Numbered from the stretch's first letter, positions 31,792-41,452 are shown. The stretch is DNA of 64,000 nucleotides from JALZVT01 sp964519335 (GCA_964519335.1 CAZFIA010000006.1:9541-73540), one strand, 5' to 3'. Numbers and translations: made by a program. Notes: generated by a model from the sequence alone, not told the origin.

Positions 31792-34074
31792 TTAGCGGAG
31801 AGATTTTAGTGCGCTTGCAAACACTTCGAGTGACTCGTTGTCTCCGAGTTTTTGTGCGTGTTTGGCGCCAATCTGTAGCACCTGCATCGACTGTGTGTGA
31901 TGTTTGAGGTTGTTGCGCAACCACAATACAGCTTTCTCCGTTTCGCCGAGACTGTCTAGTAACAGCAGGTGCAAATAGGCCGTGCGTTGGCCGGTAGGGT
32001 CGTTGCTCAGTGCGAAGGTGGTCTGCGCGAGCGCACCGGACGGGTTCTTTCGGCGAACCAGGTACAGCGCGTAGCTGTAACGCAGAACGCTCGAATTTGG
32101 CAGTGCATTAAGACCTCGTGTGTACAGTAGCTGTTCGCGTCGGATATCGCCCTCGCGGCGGTACAGCTCAGTCAGGTTGATGTAGCCAGGTTCGAAGTAG
32201 GGGTCCCTATCGATCGCTTGCTGATAATTAGCTATGGCCTCATCGATATCACCGCTGCGTTCGGCGTTAAGACCCTGATTGAGAAGACCCTCGCCGCGCC
32301 AACTTGAGACACCGTCTGCAGTGTCTGCTTCTGCGAGGGCCTGATTTAGAAGATCTTGTTTATCGGGTGCATCGGACCAGTTGGACTCACGGAGCTGGTT
32401 TGCAGCGGCAACCCGCACTGCTCGAAACTCATGCTCTAGTAAGGGGGTGAGTAGAGTTTCGCGCTGAGTAATCGGCAAGCTACCCGCCGCGTTTGCGGCA
32501 GCAAGCGTTAGCATGGGTTCTCCGCGCTCGAGTGCCTTCCGAAGCAGTTCCGGTGTTAGTGCGCCAGATAGTTGAGCTTGCTGCAGCAGGGCTGATGCTC
32601 GAAAAATCTCCGGCAGAGTGCTGTCACCCAACAGCTTAGTCAGCGAATCGGCCGTAAGCGCGGAGCCGGCCTGGTGTTGCTGCCACAGAGTTTTGTGAGG
32701 GTTTTTTGTTCCAGTGCTCGATACTGCTGTGGCAGAGGGTTCTTCGCCCCTCCAAGCGGTGATTGTGGCTGCTGCCCAGGTTTGGGATTTCCCCTGATGA
32801 CAGCTGGTGCAGGCATCGGGCGAGCCCAGTGTTTGACTTAACTGTGGATCGGGCACCCGAAAGCTATGATCACGTCGATCATCTACCACCATGTAGGTGC
32901 GGCCTGGCATATGGCAGCTAACGCACTGGGCGCCGCTGGTTGTCGATTCGTGGCGGTGATGGGCCACTGTGTCGTATTGCTGTGCGAGATGACATTGACC
33001 GCAGAGCGCATTGCCCTCTGCTTTCAGCTTCTGTGAGTGGGGATCATGACAGTTGCCGCAAGTTACGCCTTCAGTGTGCATACGACTCTGTAAAAATGAT
33101 CCCCAAACGTACACCTCTTCCTTTATCTGACCATCGGGAAAATACAGCGTGGGGTTCAGCAGTGTGGGTGAAAACTGATCCAGATAGTGCAGCTCAGGGT
33201 TTATGCCGTCGACCAGCGGTGTCCTAAGAGAGTGGCAGCCCGCGCAAATTTCGCCGGTTGTTTTGGCGCTGGCCCGGTGCGCTGTTTCTTTTTCGTTCTG
33301 TGCAACCGCAGGTGAGCTTAACGAAGTAGGTTGCGGGTAGCGCGTTTCAAAGCCCGCGCTCGATCCCTTCGCGATTGGATTAGCTTCGTGAGGATGTTTG
33401 CCGTGGCAGGAGCCGCAGCCCACGTTTATCTGGGTTGAGGTTGTCGCAAATTGTTTGGTCTGCTTTGAATAGTTACGTACGAGTCCAGTGGAGTGACAGT
33501 CGGCACACATTCCGTTCCAGTTAGCGAGTGGTTGCTGCCAGTGCAGTCGATCGGCAGGGAGAATATCTTCGCCGGGATGCAGGGTTATCCATCGTTGGCC
33601 GCCGTCTGCCTTCGGTCGGCTATCCCACGAGAACGGCAGCACTTGGCGGTGACCCTCTTTAGTCTTGGTCAGGTATTGCTGCAGCGGTTCTACGCCAAAG
33701 GTGTGCGTGACCAGGTAATGTTGGGTGCGATTATTACGTTTGAGAGACATCACTGGATGTCCGTCAACGGTTCGGAAAGTTGCGCTCAGGCCGTGGTGTT
33801 GTGCGCTTACCGTGGAAAAATCGCCTAGCACTGCAGGGCTTGTTTCCACCTTGTCGGCGCCCCTCGTCAGCGTCGCTTCGGCCATCGCTTGCGCATGATG
33901 GGAGCTTTGCCAGGCCAGCGTCTGTTGTTCATGACAGTTTGAACAATCGCCGTTTCTTGGTCCCGTTTTGACAGTGCTATCCGCCGCGCTATTGATAGCG
34001 CTCTCCGCACACGCCGCAGACCCCCATAACACTAGCAGGCAGATAAACCCTTGCTTATAGACACGGCGCTTCAT
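31792..34074 (-). CDS. Secreted octaheme cytochrome c with TPR domain
   Basis: 760 residues from ATG 34074 (MKRRVYKQGF and a signal peptide ending SAACA); the frame extends to 34230 but that part looks non-coding. Eight CxxCH heme sites: CSNCH, CADCH, CGSCH, CAGCH, CGNCH, CGQCH, CVSCH, CTSCH, all before about residue 440. The C-terminal part carries HEAT/TPR-like helices (SGDIDEAIANYQQAIDRDP and others). A periplasmic electron-transfer or reductase protein with a protein-docking tail. Followed closely by a Na+/solute symporter gene; whether the two serve one respiratory substrate is inference. Confidence 0.85.
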   Translation of the reverse strand: MKRRVYKQGFICLLVLWGSAACAESAINSAADSTVKTGPRNGDCSNCHEQQTLAWQSSHHAQAMAEATLTRGADKVETSPAVLGDFSTVSAQHHGLSATFRTVDGHPVMSLKRNNRTQHYLVTHTFGVEPLQQYLTKTKEGHRQVLPFSWDSRPKADGGQRWITLHPGEDILPADRLHWQQPLANWNGMCADCHSTGLVRNYSKQTKQFATTSTQINVGCGSCHGKHPHEANPIAKGSSAGFETRYPQPTSLSSPAVAQNEKETAHRASAKTTGEICAGCHSLRTPLVDGINPELHYLDQFSPTLLNPTLYFPDGQIKEEVYVWGSFLQSRMHTEGVTCGNCHDPHSQKLKAEGNALCGQCHLAQQYDTVAHHRHESTTSGAQCVSCHMPGRTYMVVDDRRDHSFRVPDPQLSQTLGSPDACTSCHQGKSQTWAAATITAWRGEEPSATAVSSTGTKNPHKTLWQQHQAGSALTADSLTKLLGDSTLPEIFRASALLQQAQLSGALTPELLRKALERGEPMLTLAAANAAGSLPITQRETLLTPLLEHEFRAVRVAAANQLRESNWSDAPDKQDLLNQALAEADTADGVSSWRGEGLLNQGLNAERSGDIDEAIANYQQAIDRDPYFEPGYINLTELYRREGDIRREQLLYTRGLNALPNSSVLRYSYALYLVRRKNPSGALAQTTFALSNDPTGQRTAYLHLLLLDSLGETEKAVLWLRNNLKHHTQSMQVLQIGAKHAQKLGDNESLEVFASALKSLR

Positions 34075-34285
34075 AGCGAGTGGGCGCCAATGCGCCAATG
34101 CGGTAGAAGTTGAAATCGACGGTAGACTGTCATCGCGGCAGGGTAGTTGAAGGATCAGCGGATTAACACCCGTGCGGCCGACTTTAGCCCGCTGCTCCCT
34201 CGGGTTAGGATCAGACGCAGGGCGAATCAAGCCCAGACAACGGCATAGAGAAACAACCGGACATTATGGAGAGGCAAGGGGAGCT

Positions 34286-36022
34286 ATGAGCGCAACAGAT
34301 ACTACTGTGGCCCAGGGCATGACGCGCGCCGAGGCGTTGCAGCTACTTACCGCGCGCGGGGAACCCTACGAGCTCGTGCAGCGCAAACTCTTTGATCAAA
34401 CTATTCGCGCCTTTGCCAACGCGCCGGATAACCTTGGGCAGCTGTTCGCCGATGCCCGATCGGACGCCACTTTTCTTGTGTATGAAAACGAACGCCTTAC
34501 GTTTGAGGAGGCCTGGCAACAAGCCAGTTCGCTCGCTACTGCATTGCGCGATAACTTCGGGCTTGTGCATGGCGATCGGGTGGCGATCTCCATGCGCAAC
34601 TATCCTGAGTGGGTGATTGCGTTCATGGCCAGCACCAGCATTGGCTGTGTTGCAGTCGCGATGAATTCTCTGTGGCAGCCAGAAGAGATGGCCTACGGTT
34701 TGACGGATTCTGGAGCTCGCGTATTACTTGCCGATGAGGAGCGTCTGCAGCGCTTTGCCCAGTATGAAGCAGAAAGTGGCAATACCCTTGATATCATTCT
34801 TGTTGGTGTTCGCTTGCAGGCAGGCGGTGTACCAGACGCGCTTGCAGAGCGCGTGATCCTGTTTGATGAGGTTTTGGCAAGCGTTGGAGCTTCTAGCATG
34901 CCGGTTGTTGAGGTAGAGCCCGAAGATAATGCCACGATTCTGTACACCTCTGGTTCAACCGGGCACCCCAAGGGGGTTCTAAGTTGTCACTTGAATATTT
35001 TGTCGGCGCTTATGTCCTGGGAGCTCGACCTGCAGTCGATGTTAAAATGCAACGGTGTTAGTGCCCCCGAGCTGCCTTATCAAAACGCGACGCTGCTTGC
35101 TGTGCCCTTGTTTCACGCTACGGGCTCGCACGCTGTGTTTCTTGCCTCCTATCGCGCTCAACGCAAAATGGTGTGTATGTACAAATGGAGCCCGGCGATG
35201 GCGGCGGCCCTTATCGAAGAAGAGAAGATTAGTTCGTTCGTCGCGCCGGCAGCGATGACAGGTGATCTTGTGTTGCAAGCGAAAGAAATGGGTATTGGCC
35301 TCCACACCTTAACTTCGGTTGGTGGTGGTGGCGCACCGCGCGCGCCTGATCAGGTAAAAAGCATCGAGAAGACGTTTGAACAGGCGCTGCCCTCGACCGG
35401 TTGGGGAATGACGGAAACCAACGCTATTGGCACTGGTATCGGTGGCTCAGATTATCTCGAGCGCCCGAACTCATCAGGGCGGGCAAGCGCGGTGGTTGAT
35501 CTCAAAGTAGTTGATGAGGCGGGTCGAACGCTTCCTGCCACAGAACGTGGCGAGCTGCTTATTCGTGGTGCCTCGGTCATCCGTGGCTACTGGAATCGGC
35601 CCGATGCTAATGCCGAAACCTTTGTTGATGGGTGGCTGCGTACGGGTGACGTGGCTTACTTCGATGAAGACGGGTTTCTGTTTATTGTCGATCGGATTAA
35701 AGACCTGGTTATTCGTGGCGGCGAGAACATTGGTTGTGGGGAAGTCGAGGCTGCCCTGCTCGAACACCCGCTGATTCAGGAGGCGAGTGTTTACGGATTG
35801 CCCGATGAGCGTTTGGGCGAGGAAGTAGCCGCAACCTACCACGCAACTGAGTCCGTAAATGAGGTAGAGCTGCGCGATTTCTTGCAGAAGCGATTGGCCC
35901 GATTCAAGGTGCCGCGTTACCTGACGCTGTCTCATGACCCCTTGCCTCGCACAGCGTCGGGTAAGATTCTAAAGCGTAGTCTGAGGGAACACGCGGCAGG
36001 GGAGCTCGAAGCACATGCTTGA
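34286..36022 (+). CDS. Acyl-CoA synthetase (AMP-forming)
   Basis: 578 residues from ATG 34286, with AAGGGGAG just upstream; a longer frame to 34172 lacks support. ANL motifs: ILYTSGSTGHPKGVL, GWGMTETNAIG, DRIKDLVIRGGENIGCGEVE and C-terminal RTASGKILKRSL. It should form an acyl-CoA from a free acid in the cytoplasm; substrate unknown. Diverges from the octaheme cytochrome and overlaps the CoA-binding protein gene by eight bases. Confidence 0.9.
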   Translation: MSATDTTVAQGMTRAEALQLLTARGEPYELVQRKLFDQTIRAFANAPDNLGQLFADARSDATFLVYENERLTFEEAWQQASSLATALRDNFGLVHGDRVAISMRNYPEWVIAFMASTSIGCVAVAMNSLWQPEEMAYGLTDSGARVLLADEERLQRFAQYEAESGNTLDIILVGVRLQAGGVPDALAERVILFDEVLASVGASSMPVVEVEPEDNATILYTSGSTGHPKGVLSCHLNILSALMSWELDLQSMLKCNGVSAPELPYQNATLLAVPLFHATGSHAVFLASYRAQRKMVCMYKWSPAMAAALIEEEKISSFVAPAAMTGDLVLQAKEMGIGLHTLTSVGGGGAPRAPDQVKSIEKTFEQALPSTGWGMTETNAIGTGIGGSDYLERPNSSGRASAVVDLKVVDEAGRTLPATERGELLIRGASVIRGYWNRPDANAETFVDGWLRTGDVAYFDEDGFLFIVDRIKDLVIRGGENIGCGEVEAALLEHPLIQEASVYGLPDERLGEEVAATYHATESVNEVELRDFLQKRLARFKVPRYLTLSHDPLPRTASGKILKRSLREHAAGELEAHA

Positions 36023-36446
36023 TCTATCAAACTACCAGCAAACAAATGCTATCCAGGCAGCGCTCGACAAGAAACGAATTGCGGTGGTCGGGCTGTCAAA
36101 CAATCCAGCGCGCCCTTCGCATGATGTCGCGCGCTATATGCTTGATCAGAACGCAGGCTATACCGTGATCCCTGTGAATCCTGGAGAGAGCGAGATCTTT
36201 GGCGTTACCTGCTATCCCGACTTGCTCGCGGCGCGTGAGGACTGTGGCGAAATTGAGATGGTTAATGTGTTTCGAGACTCGAGTGCCGTGCCGGCGATCG
36301 CTGCCGAGGCCATAGCCGTAGGCGCTGCGGTGCTGTGGTTGCAACTGGGTGTCATCAATGCCGATGGCATAAGACTCGCGGAGTCTGCTGGGCTCAATGT
36401 CATCGTCGATCGGTGCCTGAAAATTGAGTATGCGCGCCTGAAGTAG
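36015..36446 (+). CDS. CoA-binding domain protein (YccU-like)
   Basis: 143 residues, single-domain CoA-binding Rossmann fold: RIAVVGLSNNPARPSHDVARYM start, GYTVIPVNPGESEIFGVTCYPDL, then VLWLQLGVIN and the end VDRCLKIEY. The pattern is that of the succinyl-CoA-synthetase alpha N-terminal-like YccU family. Function is poorly defined; CoA binding is the reliable inference. Overlaps the preceding acyl-CoA ligase by eight bases, so it may assist or sense that ligase. Confidence 0.85.
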   Translation: MLDLSNYQQTNAIQAALDKKRIAVVGLSNNPARPSHDVARYMLDQNAGYTVIPVNPGESEIFGVTCYPDLLAAREDCGEIEMVNVFRDSSAVPAIAAEAIAVGAAVLWLQLGVINADGIRLAESAGLNVIVDRCLKIEYARLK

Positions 36447-36534
36447 GCCACCCGGTTGCTCATCTAGTTCTGTACAATTAGAGCTCCTAGCTCGTTATTC
36501 GAGTTACGCCTGTTTAATCGACGGAGTTCCAGCC

Positions 36535-37467
36535 ATGAGTCAGCTATCTAGAAGAGATGCCAAAAATAAACGCCTAGTCCCTGGTGATTGGCTGGTCGCA
36601 CTCGGTTTGGTCTGCGTAGTTTCTGCTTCTCAAGGGCTGCACGCGGCCGACGCCGATCGCTTCGCCGGGGTAAAGATCACGAGCGAGCCCGTGGCCGGTT
36701 CTGTCCACATGTTGCAAGGATCGGGCGGCAACATTGCGGCCTCTATAGGAGCAGACGGCACCCTTATTGTTGATGATCAGTTTGCACCACTCGCCGAGCG
36801 AATCCAGGCGCACCTGAACGAACTTGACGGTGACGTGCCAAGAATCGTCATTAACACGCACCATCACGGTGATCACACCGGCAGCAACGCTGTTTTTGGC
36901 GCCGCAGCCACGGTAATTGCCCATGACAATGTACGCGAGCGGCTGGTAGATGCAGAGTCACCGCGAACGGCATTGCCGGTAGTCACTTTTGATGATCGTG
37001 TTCGCGTGCACTTCAATGATGAGGCAATCGACATTGTGCATATGCCAGCAGGACACACAGACGGAGACTCTGTTGTTTGGTTCCGAGGCGCAAACGTTAT
37101 TCACATGGGTGATCATTTGTTTGTCGGAAGTTACCCCTACATTGACGTTGATAGCGGCGGATCGGTAGAGGGCGTAATCAAAAATCTTACCCAGGTGCTT
37201 ACGATGGTTGATAACGAAACCAGAGTGATTCCTGGTCACGGTGTGCTAAGCAGCACCGAAGCCATTCGCTCAGCAGCTACGCTGGTGCGCGATTCTGCGC
37301 TGTTGATTATGCGCGAGACCGAAGCGGGTGGTTCAGATGAGGAAATTATTGCAAAACTGACTGACGCGTTTCCCGAAGCAGGCAAGGGATTCATCAAACC
37401 CGAACGCTGGTTTTCCATTGTGCGAAAATCTCGGGCGCAAGCCAATCTTCAGAACAGTTCTGAATAA
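36535..37467 (+). CDS. Secreted metallo-beta-lactamase fold hydrolase
   Basis: 310 residues, signal peptide at about 20-38 (WLVALGLVCVVSASQGLHA). Metal motif NTHHHGDHTGSN, then AHDNVRE, HTDGDSVVWF, MGDHLFVGSYP and GHGVL give the usual zinc ligands of the MBL superfamily. Periplasmic or secreted hydrolase, substrate unknown. GGAG precedes the ATG. It starts a run of five plus-strand genes to 41452, and the next gene begins nine bases later. Confidence 0.85.
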   Translation: MSQLSRRDAKNKRLVPGDWLVALGLVCVVSASQGLHAADADRFAGVKITSEPVAGSVHMLQGSGGNIAASIGADGTLIVDDQFAPLAERIQAHLNELDGDVPRIVINTHHHGDHTGSNAVFGAAATVIAHDNVRERLVDAESPRTALPVVTFDDRVRVHFNDEAIDIVHMPAGHTDGDSVVWFRGANVIHMGDHLFVGSYPYIDVDSGGSVEGVIKNLTQVLTMVDNETRVIPGHGVLSSTEAIRSAATLVRDSALLIMRETEAGGSDEEIIAKLTDAFPEAGKGFIKPERWFSIVRKSRAQANLQNSSE

Positions 37468-37475
37468 ACCAGGGT

Positions 37476-38501
37476 TTGGTGGCCCGACCTACATTGAATT
37501 TTCTGCGGCCCGAAGCCCAGCTTGTGGGCGTGCTTGAAGGTAGCCAGTACGCGCTGGAATTGGGGCGGCCCGAGGTGAATAGCGATGCTTCGCTTTCGAC
37601 ATGGCTGCGTACTTTGCGTGAAGATCGTGATGAGTTGCGGCGTCTGATATTGCGTCACGGCGGATTGCTGTTGCGCGGTTTGCCTGTACATAGCGCGCAA
37701 GATTTCGAATCCATCGCGAATCAGTTTCTGCCTGCGCAGGAGTCGTACATTGGCGGTGTGTCGCGCCGCTCCCGCGTTCACAACAACGTTTACAACACCA
37801 CGGAGGCTCCGTCCGATGTGGTGATTGAACAGCACCTCGAAGCAACTCACACCCCCAGGCCTCCTGACACTATAGTTTTCAATTGCCAAACGCCGGCACA
37901 AGAAATGGGAGAAACGCCCCTGGCGAGCTTCGTTGAGCTCTTTAATGCGCTGCCAAGCGAGGTCACCGAACCGCTTGAGGATGAACAGGTTGTCTATACC
38001 CGAGAGTTAATGGACCGCGACTCGAGGCTGTACAAAATGCTGCCGAAAGCCGTCACTCAATCGCTGGCGCTCAGTTGGCAGGAAGTGAGCGGGTGCGACG
38101 ACTTTGTCGAGGCCCGCACGCTGCTCGAACAGGAAGGCTATGAGGTGAGTGTCCGAGGATCGCGGCGCATACGCACGCGGTGTACCCAGCCGGTTATTGG
38201 CACGCACTCTCAGACAAAGTGCAAGCGTTGGTATTTAAGCGATCAGATAACAAGACGCCTGCCCTGGTACACGCGGGTGCCGCGGCGTCTGTTGCGTTCG
38301 CAGCTTGGCATGGAGTTTCAGCTCGCATCCGGGCGTCGTTTTGCGCCTGGCGTTCTCGATCTGGTGCATAAGGAGCTTGCGCGGTTGCGCTTTAGCTTTT
38401 TGTGGCGTCGCGGAGATGTGCTGGTGCTCGATAACCAGCAGATGTCGCATGGGCGGAACCCTTTTTCAGGCGAACGCCTCATCCTCACGGCTTTTGGATA
38501 A
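37476..38501 (+). CDS. TauD/TfdA-like Fe(II)/2-oxoglutarate oxygenase
   Basis: 341 residues, start TTG 37476 or GTG 37479 (the next codon). The fold follows the TauD/SyrP-type: LRHGGLLLRGLPV, QHLEATHTPRPPDTIVFNC with an HxE iron motif, then ETPLASF, and a distal His in SHGRNPFSGERLIL with the 2-oxoglutarate Arg. Oxidation (hydroxylation or desaturation) of a small molecule or carrier-bound amino acid is plausible. I checked the middle of the frame for a shift and see none needed. Same-strand neighbours are an MBL hydrolase, an HD-like and a JmjC-type protein. Confidence 0.75.
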   Translation: MVARPTLNFLRPEAQLVGVLEGSQYALELGRPEVNSDASLSTWLRTLREDRDELRRLILRHGGLLLRGLPVHSAQDFESIANQFLPAQESYIGGVSRRSRVHNNVYNTTEAPSDVVIEQHLEATHTPRPPDTIVFNCQTPAQEMGETPLASFVELFNALPSEVTEPLEDEQVVYTRELMDRDSRLYKMLPKAVTQSLALSWQEVSGCDDFVEARTLLEQEGYEVSVRGSRRIRTRCTQPVIGTHSQTKCKRWYLSDQITRRLPWYTRVPRRLLRSQLGMEFQLASGRRFAPGVLDLVHKELARLRFSFLWRRGDVLVLDNQQMSHGRNPFSGERLILTAFG

Positions 38502-38507
38502 TCACCG

Positions 38508-39584
38508 ATGTTAAAACTAGCCTACGATTTTTCTCGTCGCGCCGTTGCTACCTTTCGAGGCCAGCCCATTGCGACGCCGGAAGACAGACAAAGTTGCGAA
38601 TGGCGCAGCGAAGACTTGAAGGCCGAGATTTCACCCGCAGTTAGGGTGAACGACTACGATCAGCTCGCAGATTCGGTACTCAAGGTTGCCAATAACTACA
38701 AGCACTCCCGTGGTCGTGATTTTCAGGATCATTTACAAGGCGTTGCGGGATTACTAGTGCGTTGGCAACAGGAACCGCTGATTGTGCAAATTGGTCTGCT
38801 GCACAGCGCATACTCTACGCAACAGTACCCCTACGGACTCTACAGCTACGCAGAGCGAGAAAAACTCGCCGAATTGATCGGTCCCGATGCTGAGCGATTG
38901 GTGTTCCTTTTCTGTTCGCACGATCGCGTAGATCTTTATTCACAAGCTATAGGTTTATGTAAGCGTGGTCAGGTGCTACCTGATGAAGGACTTGTGTTGC
39001 GCAATGCTCTGACGGGCGGTTCGGCTCTGGTGCCTGCCGATGTAGTGGCTCGACTGTTGGTGGTACATGCGGCGGATCTAGCAGAACAATTGGATGGCTT
39101 TAATTTTGAGATTATTGCGGCATTGCTTTCGGGGGCAGCCTCCCGAGTGAATGTTCCTGCCTGCTTTGATGTGCTTAAGGCGCAGGGCGTCGAAGGATCC
39201 AATATGTCGATCGCGATAAATCCTGCGCGGGGCACTTTTGGATTAGCGCCCGTATTGGGGCTTGATTGGTCATTACTTCGAGATCGTTTGACTTTGTTGC
39301 GGATGTTGCGGGGCACGGGGCCGCTCGATGAACGGGCCAGGGTGAAGCTCCGTGAGATAGACGAGCGCCGCCCCGGGCTGTTTGAGGTGCCCTGGATTCG
39401 TCACAAGCGAAAGTCTGAGGGTTTCGCAGAGGGAGGCTCACCGCCCGATAACGACTCAGACGACTGGTTGCTGGAAGCGAGAGCCCGCCATGCTGCCTGG
39501 GGGGTGCCGTGGCTGAAGCGGCCTTTCGATGCCAATCCAGACTACCAGGCCCTAATTCGTCCGACGGCAGTTAAACAGACTTAA
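38508..39584 (+). CDS. DUF6817-like HD-type protein
   Basis: 358 residues. The centre resembles the DUF6817 HD-like domain: DFQDHLQGVAGLLVRW, IQIGLLHSAYSTQQYPYG (His in GLLHS), EREKLAELIGPDAERLVFLF and FCSHDRVD. Such domains look like metal-dependent HD proteins of unknown role. The C-terminal ~100 residues are charged with no assignable domain. Six bases separate it from the preceding oxygenase gene; it is followed by a JmjC-type gene. Confidence 0.6.
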   Translation: MLKLAYDFSRRAVATFRGQPIATPEDRQSCEWRSEDLKAEISPAVRVNDYDQLADSVLKVANNYKHSRGRDFQDHLQGVAGLLVRWQQEPLIVQIGLLHSAYSTQQYPYGLYSYAEREKLAELIGPDAERLVFLFCSHDRVDLYSQAIGLCKRGQVLPDEGLVLRNALTGGSALVPADVVARLLVVHAADLAEQLDGFNFEIIAALLSGAASRVNVPACFDVLKAQGVEGSNMSIAINPARGTFGLAPVLGLDWSLLRDRLTLLRMLRGTGPLDERARVKLREIDERRPGLFEVPWIRHKRKSEGFAEGGSPPDNDSDDWLLEARARHAAWGVPWLKRPFDANPDYQALIRPTAVKQT

Positions 39585-39617
39585 GCTCACCTGTGAAAGG
39601 AGCTAAACTAGGCAAGT

Positions 39618-40532
39618 ATGGAATTGCCAGTCAGCCCAGCCAGAGACGTGAAACCTGACCTCGTCGAACCGACGCACCTACTTGACGGCGTATTGCCGCA
39701 AATCAGTATTCGCGAGACTGCCGGGTTAAGCCCGTTGCTGGATGCGATAAGCCGCCAGCGTCCAATCGTAGTCACAGATCTCGCATCCGAATGGCCGGCG
39801 CTCAAGCGCTGGACACCAGAGTGGCTAAGCGCGAACTATGGCTCGAAGCCTGTGCGAGTGTATGACGCCTCATTCGGCGAACCGGGGAAGAACTACATGG
39901 GCTCTGTGGCCTCAATGAGCTTTTCACAGTACCTCGACGAAACCCTGGTGCAGGGCAAAGATTTGCGAATGTTTCTGTACAACATCGGTCAACATATTCC
40001 TCAGCTTCTCGATGACGTGCCCTTTCCCAAAGTGGGTTTGAAGTTCTCGCGGAATTTTGTGTTTACGTTCTTTGGTTGTAAGCAAGCGGTGACGCCGCTG
40101 CATTTCGACATCGACATGGGGTATGTTTTTTACACGGCGGTTTATGGTCGACGCCGGATACGATTGTTTGCTCCAGACCAGGCAACTGCGCTCTACCACC
40201 ACCCTTTTACGGTGCGATCCTACGCCAATCTGGATGAGCCCGATCTAGCTTCCCAGCCGCAGCTTAGTCAGGCCCGAGGCTATGAGGTGGTACTTGAGCC
40301 CGGACAGACCCTGTGTATGCCCCCCGGATATTGGCATGAGTTTTGTTACCTCGATGCAGGTTTTGGGATCTCTTTGCGTGCCAGCAGCACGCGGCTAAGT
40401 GATAAACTCAGGGGCGTCGCCAATTTGGTGGCGCTATCGCCCATTGATCGGCTGGGGAACAAGCTGGGTGGTAAGCGTTGGTTCCGATGGAAAGAGCGGC
40501 AGGCGACCAGGCGGGCGCTGAAGGCCAGTTAG
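39618..40532 (+). CDS. JmjC/cupin-like Fe(II) oxygenase
   Basis: 304 residues with the cupin_8/JmjC fold: DLASEWPALKRWTPEWL start, iron-binding HFD (TPLHFDIDMGYVFY) and distal His in MPPGYWHEFCYL. Likely a 2-oxoglutarate-dependent hydroxylase acting on protein or small molecule. A GGAG lies upstream of the ATG. Second putative non-heme iron oxygenase in the plus-strand run 36535-41452. Confidence 0.85.
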   Translation: MELPVSPARDVKPDLVEPTHLLDGVLPQISIRETAGLSPLLDAISRQRPIVVTDLASEWPALKRWTPEWLSANYGSKPVRVYDASFGEPGKNYMGSVASMSFSQYLDETLVQGKDLRMFLYNIGQHIPQLLDDVPFPKVGLKFSRNFVFTFFGCKQAVTPLHFDIDMGYVFYTAVYGRRRIRLFAPDQATALYHHPFTVRSYANLDEPDLASQPQLSQARGYEVVLEPGQTLCMPPGYWHEFCYLDAGFGISLRASSTRLSDKLRGVANLVALSPIDRLGNKLGGKRWFRWKERQATRRALKAS

Positions 40533-40606
40533 TCAGCTTTCTATAGTAAAAAATCAGTAGCTAAAAAAACAGTAGTGAACACATTTTCAAGCGAGTCAGA
40601 TAGCCA

Positions 40607-41452
40607 GTGAGACCGATTAAAGGTGAAATAGAAGTTGGACGCTTCAGCGTTCCGTTTCGGAAATACGGCACCTCTGACAATCTAATTTTGTGTGTGAGTG
40701 GTGCTCTGCAGACCATGGCTGTGTGGTCGATGTTTGTTCGCAAGTTTGCAGTCGACTTTTCAGTGGTTATCTACGACATGCCCGGCGTTGGTCGCTCAAA
40801 GATTCTTTCGGGTTCGCACAAAGTCTCGATCGAAGACCAAACCTCAGTACTGCACGCTTTGGTGGATACTCATCGAGTAGAGGGTGGTGAAGTGATGTTG
40901 GCGGGCAGTTCGTGGGGCACGGCCATTGCCGTATCTTTTGCGGCAAATTATCCCGACATGGTGAACAAGCTATTGATAGGTAGCTTTGGTATGAAACCTA
41001 ATGAAAAGATGATGGGGTTGATTAGCCAGGCCGCGTCGGTGTACGACAGCGGTGATTGGGAACTGGGCGCTAACGTCATTATCAAGGAGTTTGGTGAGGG
41101 AATCTCACCCACGTACAAGCGAATGATCGTGAATCAGTTCTCCGGCTTGTCGGGGGATCAGGCAGAGTCCTTTTACGAACACTGCACGTACATTGCAACG
41201 GTGGGCGAGCTGGAAGACTTTGTTGATCTCACCAGCATCAAGGCGCGAACCTGCATAATTAACGGATCAACCGATACGATTCTGGATATGGCCGATATCT
41301 ATAAGGCGCATTCACTTATTCCTGATAGCGAAATGCATGTGATCGAGGGCGTAGGGCACTTCCTGCACTTCGAAAAGCCTGAACTTATGGACCTCTACGA
41401 AGAGTTTCTGCTAGACGGCACCATTCATTCTCTTGCCGCCACTAATGCCTAA
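40607..41452 (+). CDS. Alpha/beta hydrolase resembling RhlA
   Basis: 281 residues, GTG start. Nucleophile elbow GSSWGT, acid in INGSTDTILD, His in GVGHFLHFE. The layout and length resemble RhlA, which joins two 3-hydroxyacyl chains: LCVSGALQTMAVWSMF against RhlA NGAMATTASF, VVIYDMPGVGRSK against VVLFDLPFAGQSR, and the EGVGHFLHFE end against EGTGHFLDLE. A hydroxyalkanoyloxy-alkanoate synthase or related acyltransferase is possible, but generic esterase cannot be excluded. Last gene of the plus-strand run. Confidence 0.65.
   Translation: MRPIKGEIEVGRFSVPFRKYGTSDNLILCVSGALQTMAVWSMFVRKFAVDFSVVIYDMPGVGRSKILSGSHKVSIEDQTSVLHALVDTHRVEGGEVMLAGSSWGTAIAVSFAANYPDMVNKLLIGSFGMKPNEKMMGLISQAASVYDSGDWELGANVIIKEFGEGISPTYKRMIVNQFSGLSGDQAESFYEHCTYIATVGELEDFVDLTSIKARTCIINGSTDTILDMADIYKAHSLIPDSEMHVIEGVGHFLHFEKPELMDLYEEFLLDGTIHSLAATNA

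Noticed and set aside
34075..34230. N-terminal extension of the octaheme cytochrome frame
   Set aside because: MKRRVYKQGF at 34074 begins a proper signal peptide; the extra residues are proline/arginine-rich and would hide it.
37476..38501. Frameshift in the middle of the TauD-like gene
   Set aside because: The Arg-rich middle looks odd, but the distal His and C-terminal motifs stay in the same frame, so no shift is needed.
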